Below, piece after piece: positions 34,462-44,405 of a stretch of 64,000 nucleotides of DNA. Position 1 is the first letter of the stretch. The number at the start of each line of letters is the position of its first letter. The stretch is from JBMDXB01 sp048594975 (lineage in GTDB: Bacteria; Acidobacteriota; Vicinamibacteria; Vicinamibacterales; 2-12-FULL-66-21), in NCBI GenBank assembly GCA_048594975.1, contig JBMDXQ010000007.1:1-64000 (forward strand), in the 5' to 3' direction. Under the pieces are notes generated by a model that saw nothing but the letters and a program-made list of their open reading frames with translations, was not told where the DNA came from and did not search any database. The position numbers were made by a program, and so were the translations under genes.

Positions 34462-36669
34462 ATGATCCACGGTGAAGCTCGCCCACCGCGGCAGCCGCGC
34501 GCCTCCGGACCGGCGCTAATGGGGATCGCGGCCATTCTCGCGTTGGCGTCGATCGGCGCGACCGCCTTCCAGCACCCGCTGTCTGCGCCGACCGCAGACG
34601 CCGCGCGCGCGAAACTCCTTCAACTGCAGCGCGAGGCGGTGGTCCTGCTGACGAAGGCGGGACGCCCGGACACCGCGGCCGACGAGGTGCGTCGCGTGCT
34701 GCTCGAGGCAGCCCAGCGGCTCGAGGCGCTCGGTACCCATGCCGCCTCGGGCGCGCCCGACGCTTCCGCGGACGAGACGCCGATTCCCCCGGCACTCCGG
34801 TCCGAGCTTCGCGCCGCGGCGCAGAAACTGCTCTCGGCCGCCAGGGCGCCAGTCAACGACCGGGTGGACACAGGCCCGGTCCTCGCGCTCCTCGAACGCG
34901 TACGCACGCGGCTCGAGGGAGAAATCGCGCTCGGCCTGAGCCTGCAGGGCAGTTACAGCCAGTCCAAGGTCAAGGAGCCCGCGTACGGAGGCCACGCGTC
35001 CGCGATGGGACCGGCACCTGCGCCCGCGCCGAGCGGTGATCCCGAGCCCTCTCCCCTGACGTTCGAGGAAGGGGCGCACCTCCCGACACGGACGTTCAGC
35101 GGTGGGCCCACCAAGGATCACATCCTCGAGTCGGTCGGCAACGGCGTCGCGCTCTTCGACTACGACGCCGACGGCCTGCTCGACATCTATCTCGTCACCG
35201 GCGCCGAGCTCACGCCGGATCGCGTACGCGTTCCACACCGCAATGCGCTCTATCGCAACCTCGGGGGCTGGAAGTTCGAGGACGTGTCGGCGCGCGCCGG
35301 CGTCGATGCCGCCGCCTGGGGCAACGGGGCGTGCGCCGGTGACGCCGACGGCGACGGCCGGCTGGATCTCTACGTCACCAACTGGGGCGCCAATGCGCTG
35401 TTCCGCAACCGCGGCGACGGCACCTTCGAAGAGATTGCCGCGCCCGCCGGCGTCGCCGCCGGCGGCTGGAGCACCGGGTGCGCGTTCTTCGACTCGGACG
35501 CCGACGGCGACCTCGATCTCTACGTCGCCCGCTACGTCGAGACGAGCTGGGAGGACGTCGTCCGCGCCCGGCGGACGCTCGTCTGGCGCAACGGGCCGCG
35601 CATCATGGTCGGTCCCGCAGGGCTGCCGGGCGAAGCCGACCTGTTTTTCGAGAACGTCGGCGGCGGGCGGTTCCGGGAAGCGTCCGGGGCGCACGGCCTC
35701 GCCGACCCCGCGCGCAGCTACGGCTTTGCCGTGGTCGCGACCGACTACGACGACGACGGGTTCGTCGACCTGTTCGTGGCCAACGACTCCAATCCCAACT
35801 TCCTGTATCGCAACCTGGGGAACGGCCGATTCGAGAGCGTCGGGCTGCTGGCCGGCGTGGGGGTCAACGGAGAGGCCCGCGCGCAGGCCGGCATGGGCGC
35901 CGACTCAGGTGACTTCGACGGCGACGGCCGCACCGATCTCGTGCTGACCGCCTTCGCTCACGACCGCAACACGCTGTACCGCAACATCGACGGGAGCCGC
36001 TTCGAGGACGCGACGGCGGCCGCGGGGCTTTCCCCGATCACCTTCGTGCGCATGGGCTGGGGCGCCGCGTTTCTCGACGCCGATCTCGACGGCCGCCTCG
36101 ATCTCTTCTTCGCCAACGGTCACATCTTCTCCGACGTCGATCGCTACCCTGAACTGCGCGAGACCTATCGCCAGAAGAACCAGCTGCTGATCAATGCCGG
36201 GGGAAGCTTTCGCGACGTGTCGGAGCGCGCCGGCGGCGGGATGCAACTGGCAAAGGTCGCCCGCGGCCTCGCCGCAGGCGACCTGGACAACGACGGCGAC
36301 CTCGACCTGGTCGTGAGCAACGTGGACGATTCCCCGACGCTGCTCGAAAACCGGCAGAAGACCGGCCATCACTGGATCGCGTTCCGCGTCGTCTCGCCCG
36401 CTCGAAACCACTTCGCGATCGGCGCGAAGGTGACGATCGAGGCGGGGAGGAACACGCAGTTTCGCGAGATCCGTTCCGGCGGCAGCTACCTGTCGCAAAG
36501 CGATCTGCGGCCCCACTTCGGCCTCGGCGGCTACGCCGGTCCGGTCACGGTGGACGTTCGGATGCCCGGCGGGCGCCGCTGGCGCTTCCAGGGGCTGGCG
36601 GCCGACCGCGTGCACGTCCTCGAGCTTTCGGAGGCCGCCCGCGTGCCCGATCGCGGGACCTCGCGATGA
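34462..36669 (+). CDS. CRTAC1 family protein: FG-GAP/VCBS repeats with ASPIC/UnbV domain
   Basis: 735 residues. A signal-anchor-like helix (GIAAILALASIGATAF) is followed by an alpha-helical region of about 110 residues and a linker, then about seven FG-GAP units (YDADGLLDIYLV; GDADGDGRLDLYVTNWG; SDADGDLDLYVARYV; YDDDGFVDLFVAND; DFDGDGRTDLVLTAF; DADLDGRLDLFFANG; DLDNDGDLDLVVSNV) that should fold as a Ca2+-binding beta-propeller. The C-terminal ASPIC/UnbV domain (about 636-715) contains FAIGAKVTIEAGRNTQFREI and GGSYLSQSDLRPHFGLG. The role of such proteins in bacteria is poorly known; they often accompany TonB-dependent receptors. Its stop overlaps the start of the next gene (ATGA), implying coupled translation. 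Confidence 0.92.
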   Translation: MIHGEARPPRQPRASGPALMGIAAILALASIGATAFQHPLSAPTADAARAKLLQLQREAVVLLTKAGRPDTAADEVRRVLLEAAQRLEALGTHAASGAPDASADETPIPPALRSELRAAAQKLLSAARAPVNDRVDTGPVLALLERVRTRLEGEIALGLSLQGSYSQSKVKEPAYGGHASAMGPAPAPAPSGDPEPSPLTFEEGAHLPTRTFSGGPTKDHILESVGNGVALFDYDADGLLDIYLVTGAELTPDRVRVPHRNALYRNLGGWKFEDVSARAGVDAAAWGNGACAGDADGDGRLDLYVTNWGANALFRNRGDGTFEEIAAPAGVAAGGWSTGCAFFDSDADGDLDLYVARYVETSWEDVVRARRTLVWRNGPRIMVGPAGLPGEADLFFENVGGGRFREASGAHGLADPARSYGFAVVATDYDDDGFVDLFVANDSNPNFLYRNLGNGRFESVGLLAGVGVNGEARAQAGMGADSGDFDGDGRTDLVLTAFAHDRNTLYRNIDGSRFEDATAAAGLSPITFVRMGWGAAFLDADLDGRLDLFFANGHIFSDVDRYPELRETYRQKNQLLINAGGSFRDVSERAGGGMQLAKVARGLAAGDLDNDGDLDLVVSNVDDSPTLLENRQKTGHHWIAFRVVSPARNHFAIGAKVTIEAGRNTQFREIRSGGSYLSQSDLRPHFGLGGYAGPVTVDVRMPGGRRWRFQGLAADRVHVLELSEAARVPDRGTSR

Positions 36670-39600
36670 CCTGTTGGCGTAGCCGTGCCGGGTTGTTGGC
36701 CCTCATCGTCCTGCTAGCGGTGGCGGCCGCCGGCGTGGGCGTGCTTGCGGCTCAGGACCGTGCAAAGAGCGAGGTCGTCGGGGACATGTACCGGCCCGCG
36801 CTGGCGAGGCCCGAGTTCATGGAGCCGTTCCTCGAGCATCTCGAACCCGGGACGGACGCCTTTCCCCAGGAGCGGGACGCCGCTGAGCTCGCCGCACGGC
36901 TTCGCGAGCTTGGCGATCGGCTGCGCTCCGGGACGGATCGTGCCGGCGAGATCGCCGGATGGCTGCTTGCGCCGGACGTCCGCGGCGGGCGACTTCTCGA
37001 CGCGGGCGGGGACGGCGCCACCGCCGGCGCGACCTTTGAAGTCAGGAGAGCCCGCGCTCTCTCCGATGCGCTGCCGCTCGACCCCCGCGCGTTCGCGGCG
37101 GAGCTGCGCCGCCTGGTGCAGGACCTGCGGGAGATCAGCGTCGCCGAGTTCCTGATCACCTCCCTCCAGCCGGCGGAATCGGGCCTCCTCGACACACAGA
37201 TCCGCTACGACATCGTCGGCGCGGGGAGGGACGCGTGGAGGGTGGAGCACGTGGGCGCGTGGCGCATCAAGTGGCGGCGCGCTGGTTCGGAGTGGCGCGT
37301 CGTCCAGTGGACGGCCTCGAGCCACGTCACCAGCCGGGCGAAGAGCGCCGTCTTCACCGAGGTGACCGGCGGGGCGCTCGGTCGGAACGAGTCGTTCACC
37401 CGGCAGCTGCGTACCCCTCTCGACGACTGGATGTCGGCGCTCGACTCGGTGCTCACGCGTGACTCGAACGGCCACCACGGCGTCTCGGTAGGGGATGCGG
37501 ACGGAGACGGCCTGGAGGATCTCTACGTCGCCCAGCCGTCAGGCCTGCCCAACAGGCTCTATCGCGCCCGCGGCGACTCGACCTTCGAGGACGTGACCGA
37601 ACGCTCCGGGCTTGGCGTGCTCGACGACACCGCCTCGTCGCTGTTCGCCGACGTGGACAACGACGGCGACCAGGATCTCGTGCTGGCCACGCTCACCCGG
37701 CCGCTCCTGTTCCTCAACGACGGCACCGGGCGCTACGCCGTTGTCGCCGACGCCTTTCGCTTCGGGCAGCCGCTCCAGGGCGTGCTGACCTCGATCGCGA
37801 TGGCCGACTACGACCGCGACGGCTTCCTCGATCTGTACTTGTGCGTGTACTCGTACTTCTTCGGCGCGGGCGAGGACAAGGCGGGAACGCCGGCGCCCTA
37901 CTTCGACGCGCGCAACGGCCCACCCGGCGTCCTCTTCCGCAATGACGGCCGCGGCCGGTTCGTCGACGTCACGCAGCAGGCCGGCCTCGGCGAGGGGAAC
38001 GATCGGTATCACTTCGCGGCGGCCTGGGCTGACTACGACGCCGACGGGTGGCCCGACCTCCTCGTCGCCAACGATTTCGGGACGAAGAACCTGTACCGGA
38101 ACCGCGGCCGGCAGAACGGGCCGGTCACGTTCGAGGACGTGGCGGCACAGGCCGGCGTGCTCGACCACGGCGCCGGCATGAGCGCGGCGTTCTTCGACTA
38201 CGACAACGACGGCATGCTCGACATCTACACCGGCAACATGTGGAGCGACGCCGGCCTGCGGGTGACCTCGGCGCCGGGCTTCATCCCCGAGGCGCCGCCG
38301 GACGTGCGCGCGCTCTACCGCCGCCACGCACGCGGGAACTCGCTCCTCCGCAACCGGGGCGACGGCCGGTTCGAGGACCGGACGCTCGCAGCGGGCGCCG
38401 AGATGGGCCGCTGGGCCTGGTGTTCCGACGTGATTGATTTTGACAGCGACGGCTGGGACGACCTCTACGTCGCCAACGGCATGCTGACGCGCGAGGGCGG
38501 CGCGCCCGATCACGACGGCTTCTTCTGGCGGCAGGTCGTCGCGCGGTCGCCGCTCACCCGCATTCCGGGGACGCCCTACGACGATGCGTGGCGGGCGATG
38601 AACCAGTTGTTGATCCACGATTCCATCGCCGGTCACCAGCGCAACGTCTTCCTGAGGAACGACGGGAAAGGCGGTTTCGACGAGGTCTCGGGGGTCGTCG
38701 GCCTCGACCTCGATCAGGACGGCCGCGCGTTTGCGGTCTTCGACCTGGATCGCGACGGCGACCCGGACCTCGCGATCATGGCGGCGCGGCAGGCGCCCCA
38801 GCTCCGCATCTTCCGGAACGACTTCGCGAGACGTGGCGCGTCGCTGGCGATCCGCCTGGCGGGAAGCAAGAGCAATCGCGACGCGATCGGCGCGCGCGTT
38901 ACGGTGGACACCGGGCGGCTGCGACGCACCCGAATCGTCCAGGCAGGCTCCGGGTTTCTCTCGCAGGGATCGAAGGAGCTGCTCTTCGGCCTCGGGCCGA
39001 GCGAGCGCATCGTCAGGCTGACCGTCGAGTGGCCGTCCGGCGGCCGCCAGGAGTTCACCGACGTGCCGCTCGAGAGCCGGTTGCGGCTCGTCGAGGGAGG
39101 CGAACTCGAAAGGCAGTCGTTCGCGACGGCGAAGCCGCCATCCCCCGCGGCCGGGAAGCAGGCGCAGCGCGTAGCGGCGGCCGGCGCGGCCCCGGATGCG
39201 ACGTGGCTGTACGAGCCGTTTCCCGCTCCCGACTTCTCGGCACCGGACCTTCGCGGCGAGAGCCGATCGTTGACGGCGCTGCGTGGACGGCCCGCGGTCC
39301 TGCTCTTCTGGTCCCCGAAGGCCGCCGGATCCCGTGCCGCGCTCGACTCGCTCGCACGCGGGAGCGCGGCGCTGGCCAACGCCGGCCTGGGCGCGCTCGC
39401 GATTGCGCTCGATCCGGGAGACGACCTCACGAAGCTCGCGGCAACGATCCCGGCTGCCGTGCCGGTACTCCCGGCCACGCGGGAGCTCGGCCTGAGCTAC
39501 GCGATCGTCAACCGGCACCTGTTCATGAATCGCCAGGCGCTGCGGCTGCCGACCGCTCTGTTGCTGGATCCGGCGGGAAGCGTCGTCAGGGTCTACCGCC

Positions 39601-40466
39601 GCACCGTCGAGCCGTCGGAGATCGTGCGCGATGCGGCAGCGCTCGAGGGTGCAGCCGACGAGCGCCTCAGGCGGGCGGTGCCGTTCGCGGGTACGTTCTA
39701 CTCACAGCTTCCCCTCCGCAATTACCTGCCGTACGGACGGGAGCTGCTCGATCAAGGGCTGGAGGCGGCCGCCACTGTCGCCTTCGATCGCGCCGCGCAG
39801 GCGAGCCCGAGCGCGTCGACGCTGTACCGGCTGGGCACGTTGCTCGCGAAGAGCGGCGACGCCGCGCGCGCCCGCGCGGCATACGAACGGGCGCTGGCGC
39901 TGCAGCCGGGGCTGGCAGAGGCGAGCAACGACCTGGGGGCGCTGCTCGCGAAGAGCGGCGATCTCGACGGCGCGATCGCCCGGTTCCGCGAGGCGCTCGC
40001 CTCGATTCCCGACTACCCGGATGCGCTCAACAATCTCGGCTACGCGCTGCTGCTCACGGGCCGCAACGACGAGGCGCGCGCGCTCTACGAGAAGGCGCTG
40101 GCGCTGCAGCCGGACTTCCCGGAAGCGCTCAACAACCTGGGCCTGCTCTTCGGCCGTGCCGGCGACATGGAGCGGGCCGAGCGCCTGTTCCGTGACGCGC
40201 TGGCGCGGCGGCCCGGTTACGGCGAAGCGGCGAACAACCTGGCGCTGGTGCTCGTCGCGCGCGGCGACGCCGCCGCGGCCGTCGCGCTCCTGGAAGGCTT
40301 CCTCAGGAAGACCCCTGGACACGAAGATGCCTACGTGACGCTGGCCAAGATCCATTTGAGTGCCGGCCGGTCAGCCGAGGGCATCGGCGCGCTCGAGCGG
40401 CTGCTGCAGCGCAATCCCCGGCACGCGGTCGCGATCGAGCTGCTGCGGCAGTGGAAAGACCGCTGA
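36666..40466 (+). CDS. CRTAC1 family protein fused to a thioredoxin-like domain and TPRs
   Basis: 1266 residues. Signal peptide (LLALIVLLAVAAAGVGVLA), a helical region, then FG-GAP repeats from about 275 (VGDADGDGLEDLYVAQPSG; ADVDNDGDQDLVLATL; YDRDGFLDLYLCVYS; YDADGWPDLLVANDFG; DFDSDGWDDLYVANGM). An ASPIC/UnbV domain lies at about 725-800 (DAIGARVTVDTGRLRRTRIV; GSGFLSQGSKELLFGLG). A redoxin domain at about 850-990 (APDFSAPDLRGESRSLTAL; RPAVLLFWSPKAAGSRAAL; LPTALLLDPAGSVVRVY) has no CxxC: the active-site position reads SPKAAGS. TPRs occupy about 1050-1266. It overlaps the preceding gene by four bases. A periplasmic scaffold is plausible; thiol chemistry is not. Confidence 0.93.
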   Translation: MTCWRSRAGLLALIVLLAVAAAGVGVLAAQDRAKSEVVGDMYRPALARPEFMEPFLEHLEPGTDAFPQERDAAELAARLRELGDRLRSGTDRAGEIAGWLLAPDVRGGRLLDAGGDGATAGATFEVRRARALSDALPLDPRAFAAELRRLVQDLREISVAEFLITSLQPAESGLLDTQIRYDIVGAGRDAWRVEHVGAWRIKWRRAGSEWRVVQWTASSHVTSRAKSAVFTEVTGGALGRNESFTRQLRTPLDDWMSALDSVLTRDSNGHHGVSVGDADGDGLEDLYVAQPSGLPNRLYRARGDSTFEDVTERSGLGVLDDTASSLFADVDNDGDQDLVLATLTRPLLFLNDGTGRYAVVADAFRFGQPLQGVLTSIAMADYDRDGFLDLYLCVYSYFFGAGEDKAGTPAPYFDARNGPPGVLFRNDGRGRFVDVTQQAGLGEGNDRYHFAAAWADYDADGWPDLLVANDFGTKNLYRNRGRQNGPVTFEDVAAQAGVLDHGAGMSAAFFDYDNDGMLDIYTGNMWSDAGLRVTSAPGFIPEAPPDVRALYRRHARGNSLLRNRGDGRFEDRTLAAGAEMGRWAWCSDVIDFDSDGWDDLYVANGMLTREGGAPDHDGFFWRQVVARSPLTRIPGTPYDDAWRAMNQLLIHDSIAGHQRNVFLRNDGKGGFDEVSGVVGLDLDQDGRAFAVFDLDRDGDPDLAIMAARQAPQLRIFRNDFARRGASLAIRLAGSKSNRDAIGARVTVDTGRLRRTRIVQAGSGFLSQGSKELLFGLGPSERIVRLTVEWPSGGRQEFTDVPLESRLRLVEGGELERQSFATAKPPSPAAGKQAQRVAAAGAAPDATWLYEPFPAPDFSAPDLRGESRSLTALRGRPAVLLFWSPKAAGSRAALDSLARGSAALANAGLGALAIALDPGDDLTKLAATIPAAVPVLPATRELGLSYAIVNRHLFMNRQALRLPTALLLDPAGSVVRVYRRTVEPSEIVRDAAALEGAADERLRRAVPFAGTFYSQLPLRNYLPYGRELLDQGLEAAATVAFDRAAQASPSASTLYRLGTLLAKSGDAARARAAYERALALQPGLAEASNDLGALLAKSGDLDGAIARFREALASIPDYPDALNNLGYALLLTGRNDEARALYEKALALQPDFPEALNNLGLLFGRAGDMERAERLFRDALARRPGYGEAANNLALVLVARGDAAAAVALLEGFLRKTPGHEDAYVTLAKIHLSAGRSAEGIGALERLLQRNPRHAVAIELLRQWKDR

Positions 40467-40515
40467 GCGCGGCGGCGTTCGCCGCCGCTCACCATACGCA
40501 CACCCTGTTTCACCA

Positions 40516-40545
40516 TTGACAATCCGTTCGATCCAAGGCTATATG
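40516..40545 (+). promoter_or_regulatory. Promoter of the second TonB-dependent receptor
   Basis: A consensus TTGACA (40516-40521), 18 bases, then TATATG (40540-40545). Transcription would start near 40552, giving a leader of about 105 bases, the same length as predicted for the first receptor at 2612. Confidence 0.6.
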
Positions 40546-40656
40546 GCAGACGCATGGTGGTCTCCCGGCGCCGGGCCGTACCTCGTACGTACATAGTCGA
40601 AAGAAATCATCAGGGGGGACAGATAGGCGAGCTAGACAAAAGGAGGAGGAAAACCT

Positions 40657-43600
40657 ATGTCCTTCGACAGAAGGCTGTGGACGGCCTTGCTACTGGCCGT
40701 CGTCAGCCTCGCCTGGTCGGGTCATCGAACCCCGCTGGGCGCGCAGACCACGAGCGCATCGGTGTCGGGAACAGTCCAGGACGCGCAGGGCGGCGTTCTG
40801 CCTGGCGTCACGGTGACGCTGCGGAGCAGCACGCAGGCGAATACGCTGACCACCACGACGGACGATCAGGGCCGCTTCACGTTTCCGATTGTGCGGCCCG
40901 ACACGTACACGCTCCACGTGACGCTCGAGGGGTTCAAGACGCTGGAGCGGACGAACGTGGTCGTCAACGCGAACGATCGGTTGTCCGCAGGGTTGTTGAC
41001 GCTGGAAGTCGGACAGATGACCGAGGAGGTCACGGTCTCCAGCCGCGTGAGTGAACTGCAGGTGACGAGCGGCGAACGATCGTTCGCGCTCGAGAGCGCC
41101 GCCCTCACCAACATCGCCAACAACGGGCGCATGCTCTTCAACTTCGTGACGCTCGTGCCGGGCGCGATCCAGCAGGGCGGGAGCGGCAGTGAGATCGGGT
41201 CGGTCAGCGGCTTCACGGTAAACGGCCAGCGGCCCAACTCGAACAACATGACGATCGACGGGGTCGCCAACATCGACACCGGCGACAACGGCGGCAACAT
41301 GGCGACGACCAACATCGACTCGGTTGCCGAGTTCAAGGTCCTGACCAACGCCTACCAGGCCGAGTACGGCCGCGCGGTGGGCGGACAGGTGCAGGTCGTG
41401 ACCAAGAGCGGCTCGCAGGACTTCCGCGGGTCGGGCTACTGGTACGGCCGTCGTTCCGAGTGGAACGCGAATACCTGGACGAACAAGCGCGTCACGCCCG
41501 AGATCCCGAAGACGAAGACCTCTCGCAACGACTCTGGCTACACCATCGGCGGCCCGGTGTTCATCCCGGGCAGCTTCAATCAGGACAAGCGGAGGCTGTT
41601 CTTCTTCTGGAGCCAGGAGTTCCAGCGGCGCACCGAGCCGGGCGCCGAGCGGCAGGCACGAGTACCGACGGCACTCGAGCGGCAGGGGGATTTCTCGCAG
41701 AGCGTCGACGCGAGCGGCAACCCGTTCCCCTATATCCGCGACTATACGACTGGGCTGCCGTGCAGCGCCTCGGACACGCGCGGGTGCTTCCAGGACGGCG
41801 GCGTGCTCGGAAGGATTCCGGCGAACCGGTTGTACCAGACCGGGCTGAACATCCTGAGGATCTACCCGCAGCCGAACTTCTCGGGCGGCGCCGGCCTGAA
41901 CTTCACCAGTCAGAACCCGAACGAGACGCCGCGCCGTGAGGACCTGCTGCGGATGGACTTCCAGGCGACCGACCAGTGGCGCATCACCGGCCGCTACATG
42001 AAGACGAAGGAAGACATCCTGCAGGCCTACGGCACGACCTGGGCGGGCAACGGCAGCGATCACCTCCCGACGCCGACGCTCTTCCAGCACCCCGGCTCCA
42101 ACTACATGCTGTCGGCGACCGGCATCCTCAACAACTCGATGTCGGTCGAGTTGAGCTGGGGGCGCGCCGCGAACTCGCTGAACTACCAGTTGCAGCTGGA
42201 CCCGCTGCGGCGGTCGAACTCGGGACTGACGGGGCTGCCCTACCTGTTCCCGGACGTCGTGCAGGCCGACTACGCGCCAGACTTCCAGTTTCGCGGCGGA
42301 CGCACCGGCAATGCCGGGTGGTATCAGACAGACCGGGGTCCGTTCACCAACGAGAACATCACCCACGACGTGATCGCGAACCTGACGAAGGTCTGGGGCT
42401 CGCACGCGTCGAAGGCCGGCTTCTACTACCAGAACAGCTTCAAGCCGCAGAGCATATTCGCGAGCTTCAACGGCCGCATCAACTTCGAGGACAATGCCAA
42501 CAACCCGTTCGACACCGGCTATGGATACGCCAACGCGGCGACAGGCGTGTTCAACACCTACACCCAGGCGTCGAAGTATGCGCTGCCCGAGTGGCGGTAC
42601 CAGAACTTCGAGTGGTACCTGCAGGACAACTGGAAACCGAGCGGCCGGCTGACGCTGGACTACGGCGTACGCTTCTACTACCTGACGCCACAGTGGGACG
42701 AGACGCTGCAGGCCTCGAACTTCCTGATCGACGAGTTCGACCCCAATGCCGCGGCCGCGCTCTACGTCCCGGTCTGCATCGGATCATCCCCGTGCTCTGG
42801 CAACAGCCGGCGCGGCATGGATCCCAGGCTGGCGAACGCCGGCACGGCGCCGACGCCCAGCAACACCGTCGATCAGCGGTTCATCGGCCGGCTGGTCCCG
42901 GGGTCGAACCGGTTCAACGGCGCCTTCCAGGCGGGCCAGGGCATCAACGAGGAGCTGCAGGACGGCGCCGCCTTCCGCACCTCGCCGCGCTTCGGCGCGA
43001 CCTACGATCTGACCGGCAACCAGCAGACGATCGTGCGCGGCGGCTTCGGGATCTTCTACGACCGGCCGCAGGGGAACATGGTGTTCGACATGATCTCCAA
43101 CGCGCCGGGGGTGCTGAACTCGACGCTGCAGTGGGGCCGCCTGCAGGAGCTCGCCGCGGCGCAGGGCGATCCGGACCCGACGCTGGCGCTGAATCCGACC
43201 GCCTTCGACTTCAAGCCGCCGAAGGTGTACCAGTGGAATGTGGGTGTGCAACGCAAGCTGTTCTCCACCTACATCTGGGACATCGCCTACGTGGGATCGG
43301 AGTCGCGGGACCTGCTGCGACAGGTGCAGATTAACGCCGTGCCGTTCGGCGCCACGTTCCGGCCCGAGAACCAGGACCCGACGCGCGCGCCGAGCGCGAC
43401 GCCGGGCGCGACCGCGCTGCCGAACGACCTGCTGCGGCCGTACCGAGGCTACGGCACGATACGCATGTGGGACTACAGCGGGTACGGCAATTACAACGCC
43501 CTGCAGACGTCGCTGAACCGGCGCTACGAGAACGGCTACATGTTCTCGGTGTTCTACGTCTGGAGCAAGGCGCTGGGCATCGCCAACGACGACTTCAGCG

Positions 43601-44268
43601 CCGGCGTGCCGAACGTCAGCGACGAGGAAGTCCGCCGGCTGGACTACTCGCTGCTGAACTACGACCGCACGCACAACTTCGTGGTCAACGCCGTCTACCA
43701 GCTGCCGCGCATGACCGACGCGCGCGTGCTCGGCGTGCTGGTCAACGACTGGCAGCTCTCGGGCGTCTATCGCTGGACGAGCGGTCGGCCCTACGGCGTC
43801 GGCTATTCGATCCCGGGGATCGGCGCGGCGAACCTCACCGGCAACGACACCCCCGGCGCTCGGATCGTGCTGACGTGCGATCCCGGCCGAGGGTGGAGCG
43901 ACGATCCGTACGTCCAGTTCAACACCGCGTGCTTCGCCCCACCGCAGCCCGGCAGCGACGGCGCGGAATCGGCGCGGTTCTTCGTGCGCGCGCCGCCGAT
44001 CAACAACCTCGACCTCTCGATCTCCAAGAACATCGGAGTGTACAAGCGGGCGAAGTTCGAGGTGCGCGTCGACATATTCAACGCGCTCAACCACACGCAG
44101 TTCACGGGCGTGAACGCGACCGCGAACTTCGCGAGCCTGACCGACCACACGATCACCAACCTGCCGCACGACGCGAGCGGGGCACTGGTGCGGCCGAACG
44201 GCTTCGGCGCGATCAACGGCGTCGCACCGCCGCGCACGCTGCAGCTCGTCACCAGGGTGACCTTCTAA
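40657..44268 (+). CDS. TonB-dependent receptor with carboxypeptidase-regulatory-like domain (Oar-like)
   Basis: 1203 residues. The ATG at 40657 follows a strong AGGAGGAGGA. The signal peptide (ALLLAVVSLAWSGHRTPLGA) is followed by the regulatory-like beta-sandwich (ASVSGTVQDAQGGVLPGVTV; DDQGRFTFPIVRPDTYTLHV), the plug (RPNSNNMTIDGVANIDTG; YQAEYGRAVGGQVQVVTKSG) and the beta-barrel, ending PRTLQLVTRVTF. It shares domain plan and many local motifs (TALERQGDFSQ, NDWQLSGV, GLPYLFPD) with the receptor at 2612, so the two are paralogues. Ligand unknown; the CRTAC1 proteins upstream are the likely partners, although it has its own promoter. Confidence 0.95.
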   Translation: MSFDRRLWTALLLAVVSLAWSGHRTPLGAQTTSASVSGTVQDAQGGVLPGVTVTLRSSTQANTLTTTTDDQGRFTFPIVRPDTYTLHVTLEGFKTLERTNVVVNANDRLSAGLLTLEVGQMTEEVTVSSRVSELQVTSGERSFALESAALTNIANNGRMLFNFVTLVPGAIQQGGSGSEIGSVSGFTVNGQRPNSNNMTIDGVANIDTGDNGGNMATTNIDSVAEFKVLTNAYQAEYGRAVGGQVQVVTKSGSQDFRGSGYWYGRRSEWNANTWTNKRVTPEIPKTKTSRNDSGYTIGGPVFIPGSFNQDKRRLFFFWSQEFQRRTEPGAERQARVPTALERQGDFSQSVDASGNPFPYIRDYTTGLPCSASDTRGCFQDGGVLGRIPANRLYQTGLNILRIYPQPNFSGGAGLNFTSQNPNETPRREDLLRMDFQATDQWRITGRYMKTKEDILQAYGTTWAGNGSDHLPTPTLFQHPGSNYMLSATGILNNSMSVELSWGRAANSLNYQLQLDPLRRSNSGLTGLPYLFPDVVQADYAPDFQFRGGRTGNAGWYQTDRGPFTNENITHDVIANLTKVWGSHASKAGFYYQNSFKPQSIFASFNGRINFEDNANNPFDTGYGYANAATGVFNTYTQASKYALPEWRYQNFEWYLQDNWKPSGRLTLDYGVRFYYLTPQWDETLQASNFLIDEFDPNAAAALYVPVCIGSSPCSGNSRRGMDPRLANAGTAPTPSNTVDQRFIGRLVPGSNRFNGAFQAGQGINEELQDGAAFRTSPRFGATYDLTGNQQTIVRGGFGIFYDRPQGNMVFDMISNAPGVLNSTLQWGRLQELAAAQGDPDPTLALNPTAFDFKPPKVYQWNVGVQRKLFSTYIWDIAYVGSESRDLLRQVQINAVPFGATFRPENQDPTRAPSATPGATALPNDLLRPYRGYGTIRMWDYSGYGNYNALQTSLNRRYENGYMFSVFYVWSKALGIANDDFSAGVPNVSDEEVRRLDYSLLNYDRTHNFVVNAVYQLPRMTDARVLGVLVNDWQLSGVYRWTSGRPYGVGYSIPGIGAANLTGNDTPGARIVLTCDPGRGWSDDPYVQFNTACFAPPQPGSDGAESARFFVRAPPINNLDLSISKNIGVYKRAKFEVRVDIFNALNHTQFTGVNATANFASLTDHTITNLPHDASGALVRPNGFGAINGVAPPRTLQLVTRVTF

Positions 44269-44283
44269 GTCGTTGTTCGCTTG

Positions 44284-44316
44284 ACGGGGCCGGCGCCGAT
44301 CTGGCGCCGGCCCCGT
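44284..44316. terminator. Perfect 14-bp stem terminator between convergent operons
   Basis: ACGGGGCCGGCGCC (44284-44297), loop GATCT, GGCGCCGGCCCCGT (44303-44316). It lies 15 bases after the receptor stop and about 90 bases after the end of the minus-strand cassette, so it can end both transcripts. Confidence 0.8.
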
Positions 44317-44405
44317 TCGGTTCCGCCCCGTTCGCCGCGCCGGCCATCAGAACGTCCGGCGCTCGAACGACGCACGGTCTTTCCCTGCCGCTACCTGCCC
44401 TGCCG

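Noticed and set aside
37539..39518. Long minus-strand frame opposite the CRTAC1/TPR gene
   Set aside because: Antisense to a gene with clear FG-GAP, ASPIC and TPR motifs; no motifs of its own.
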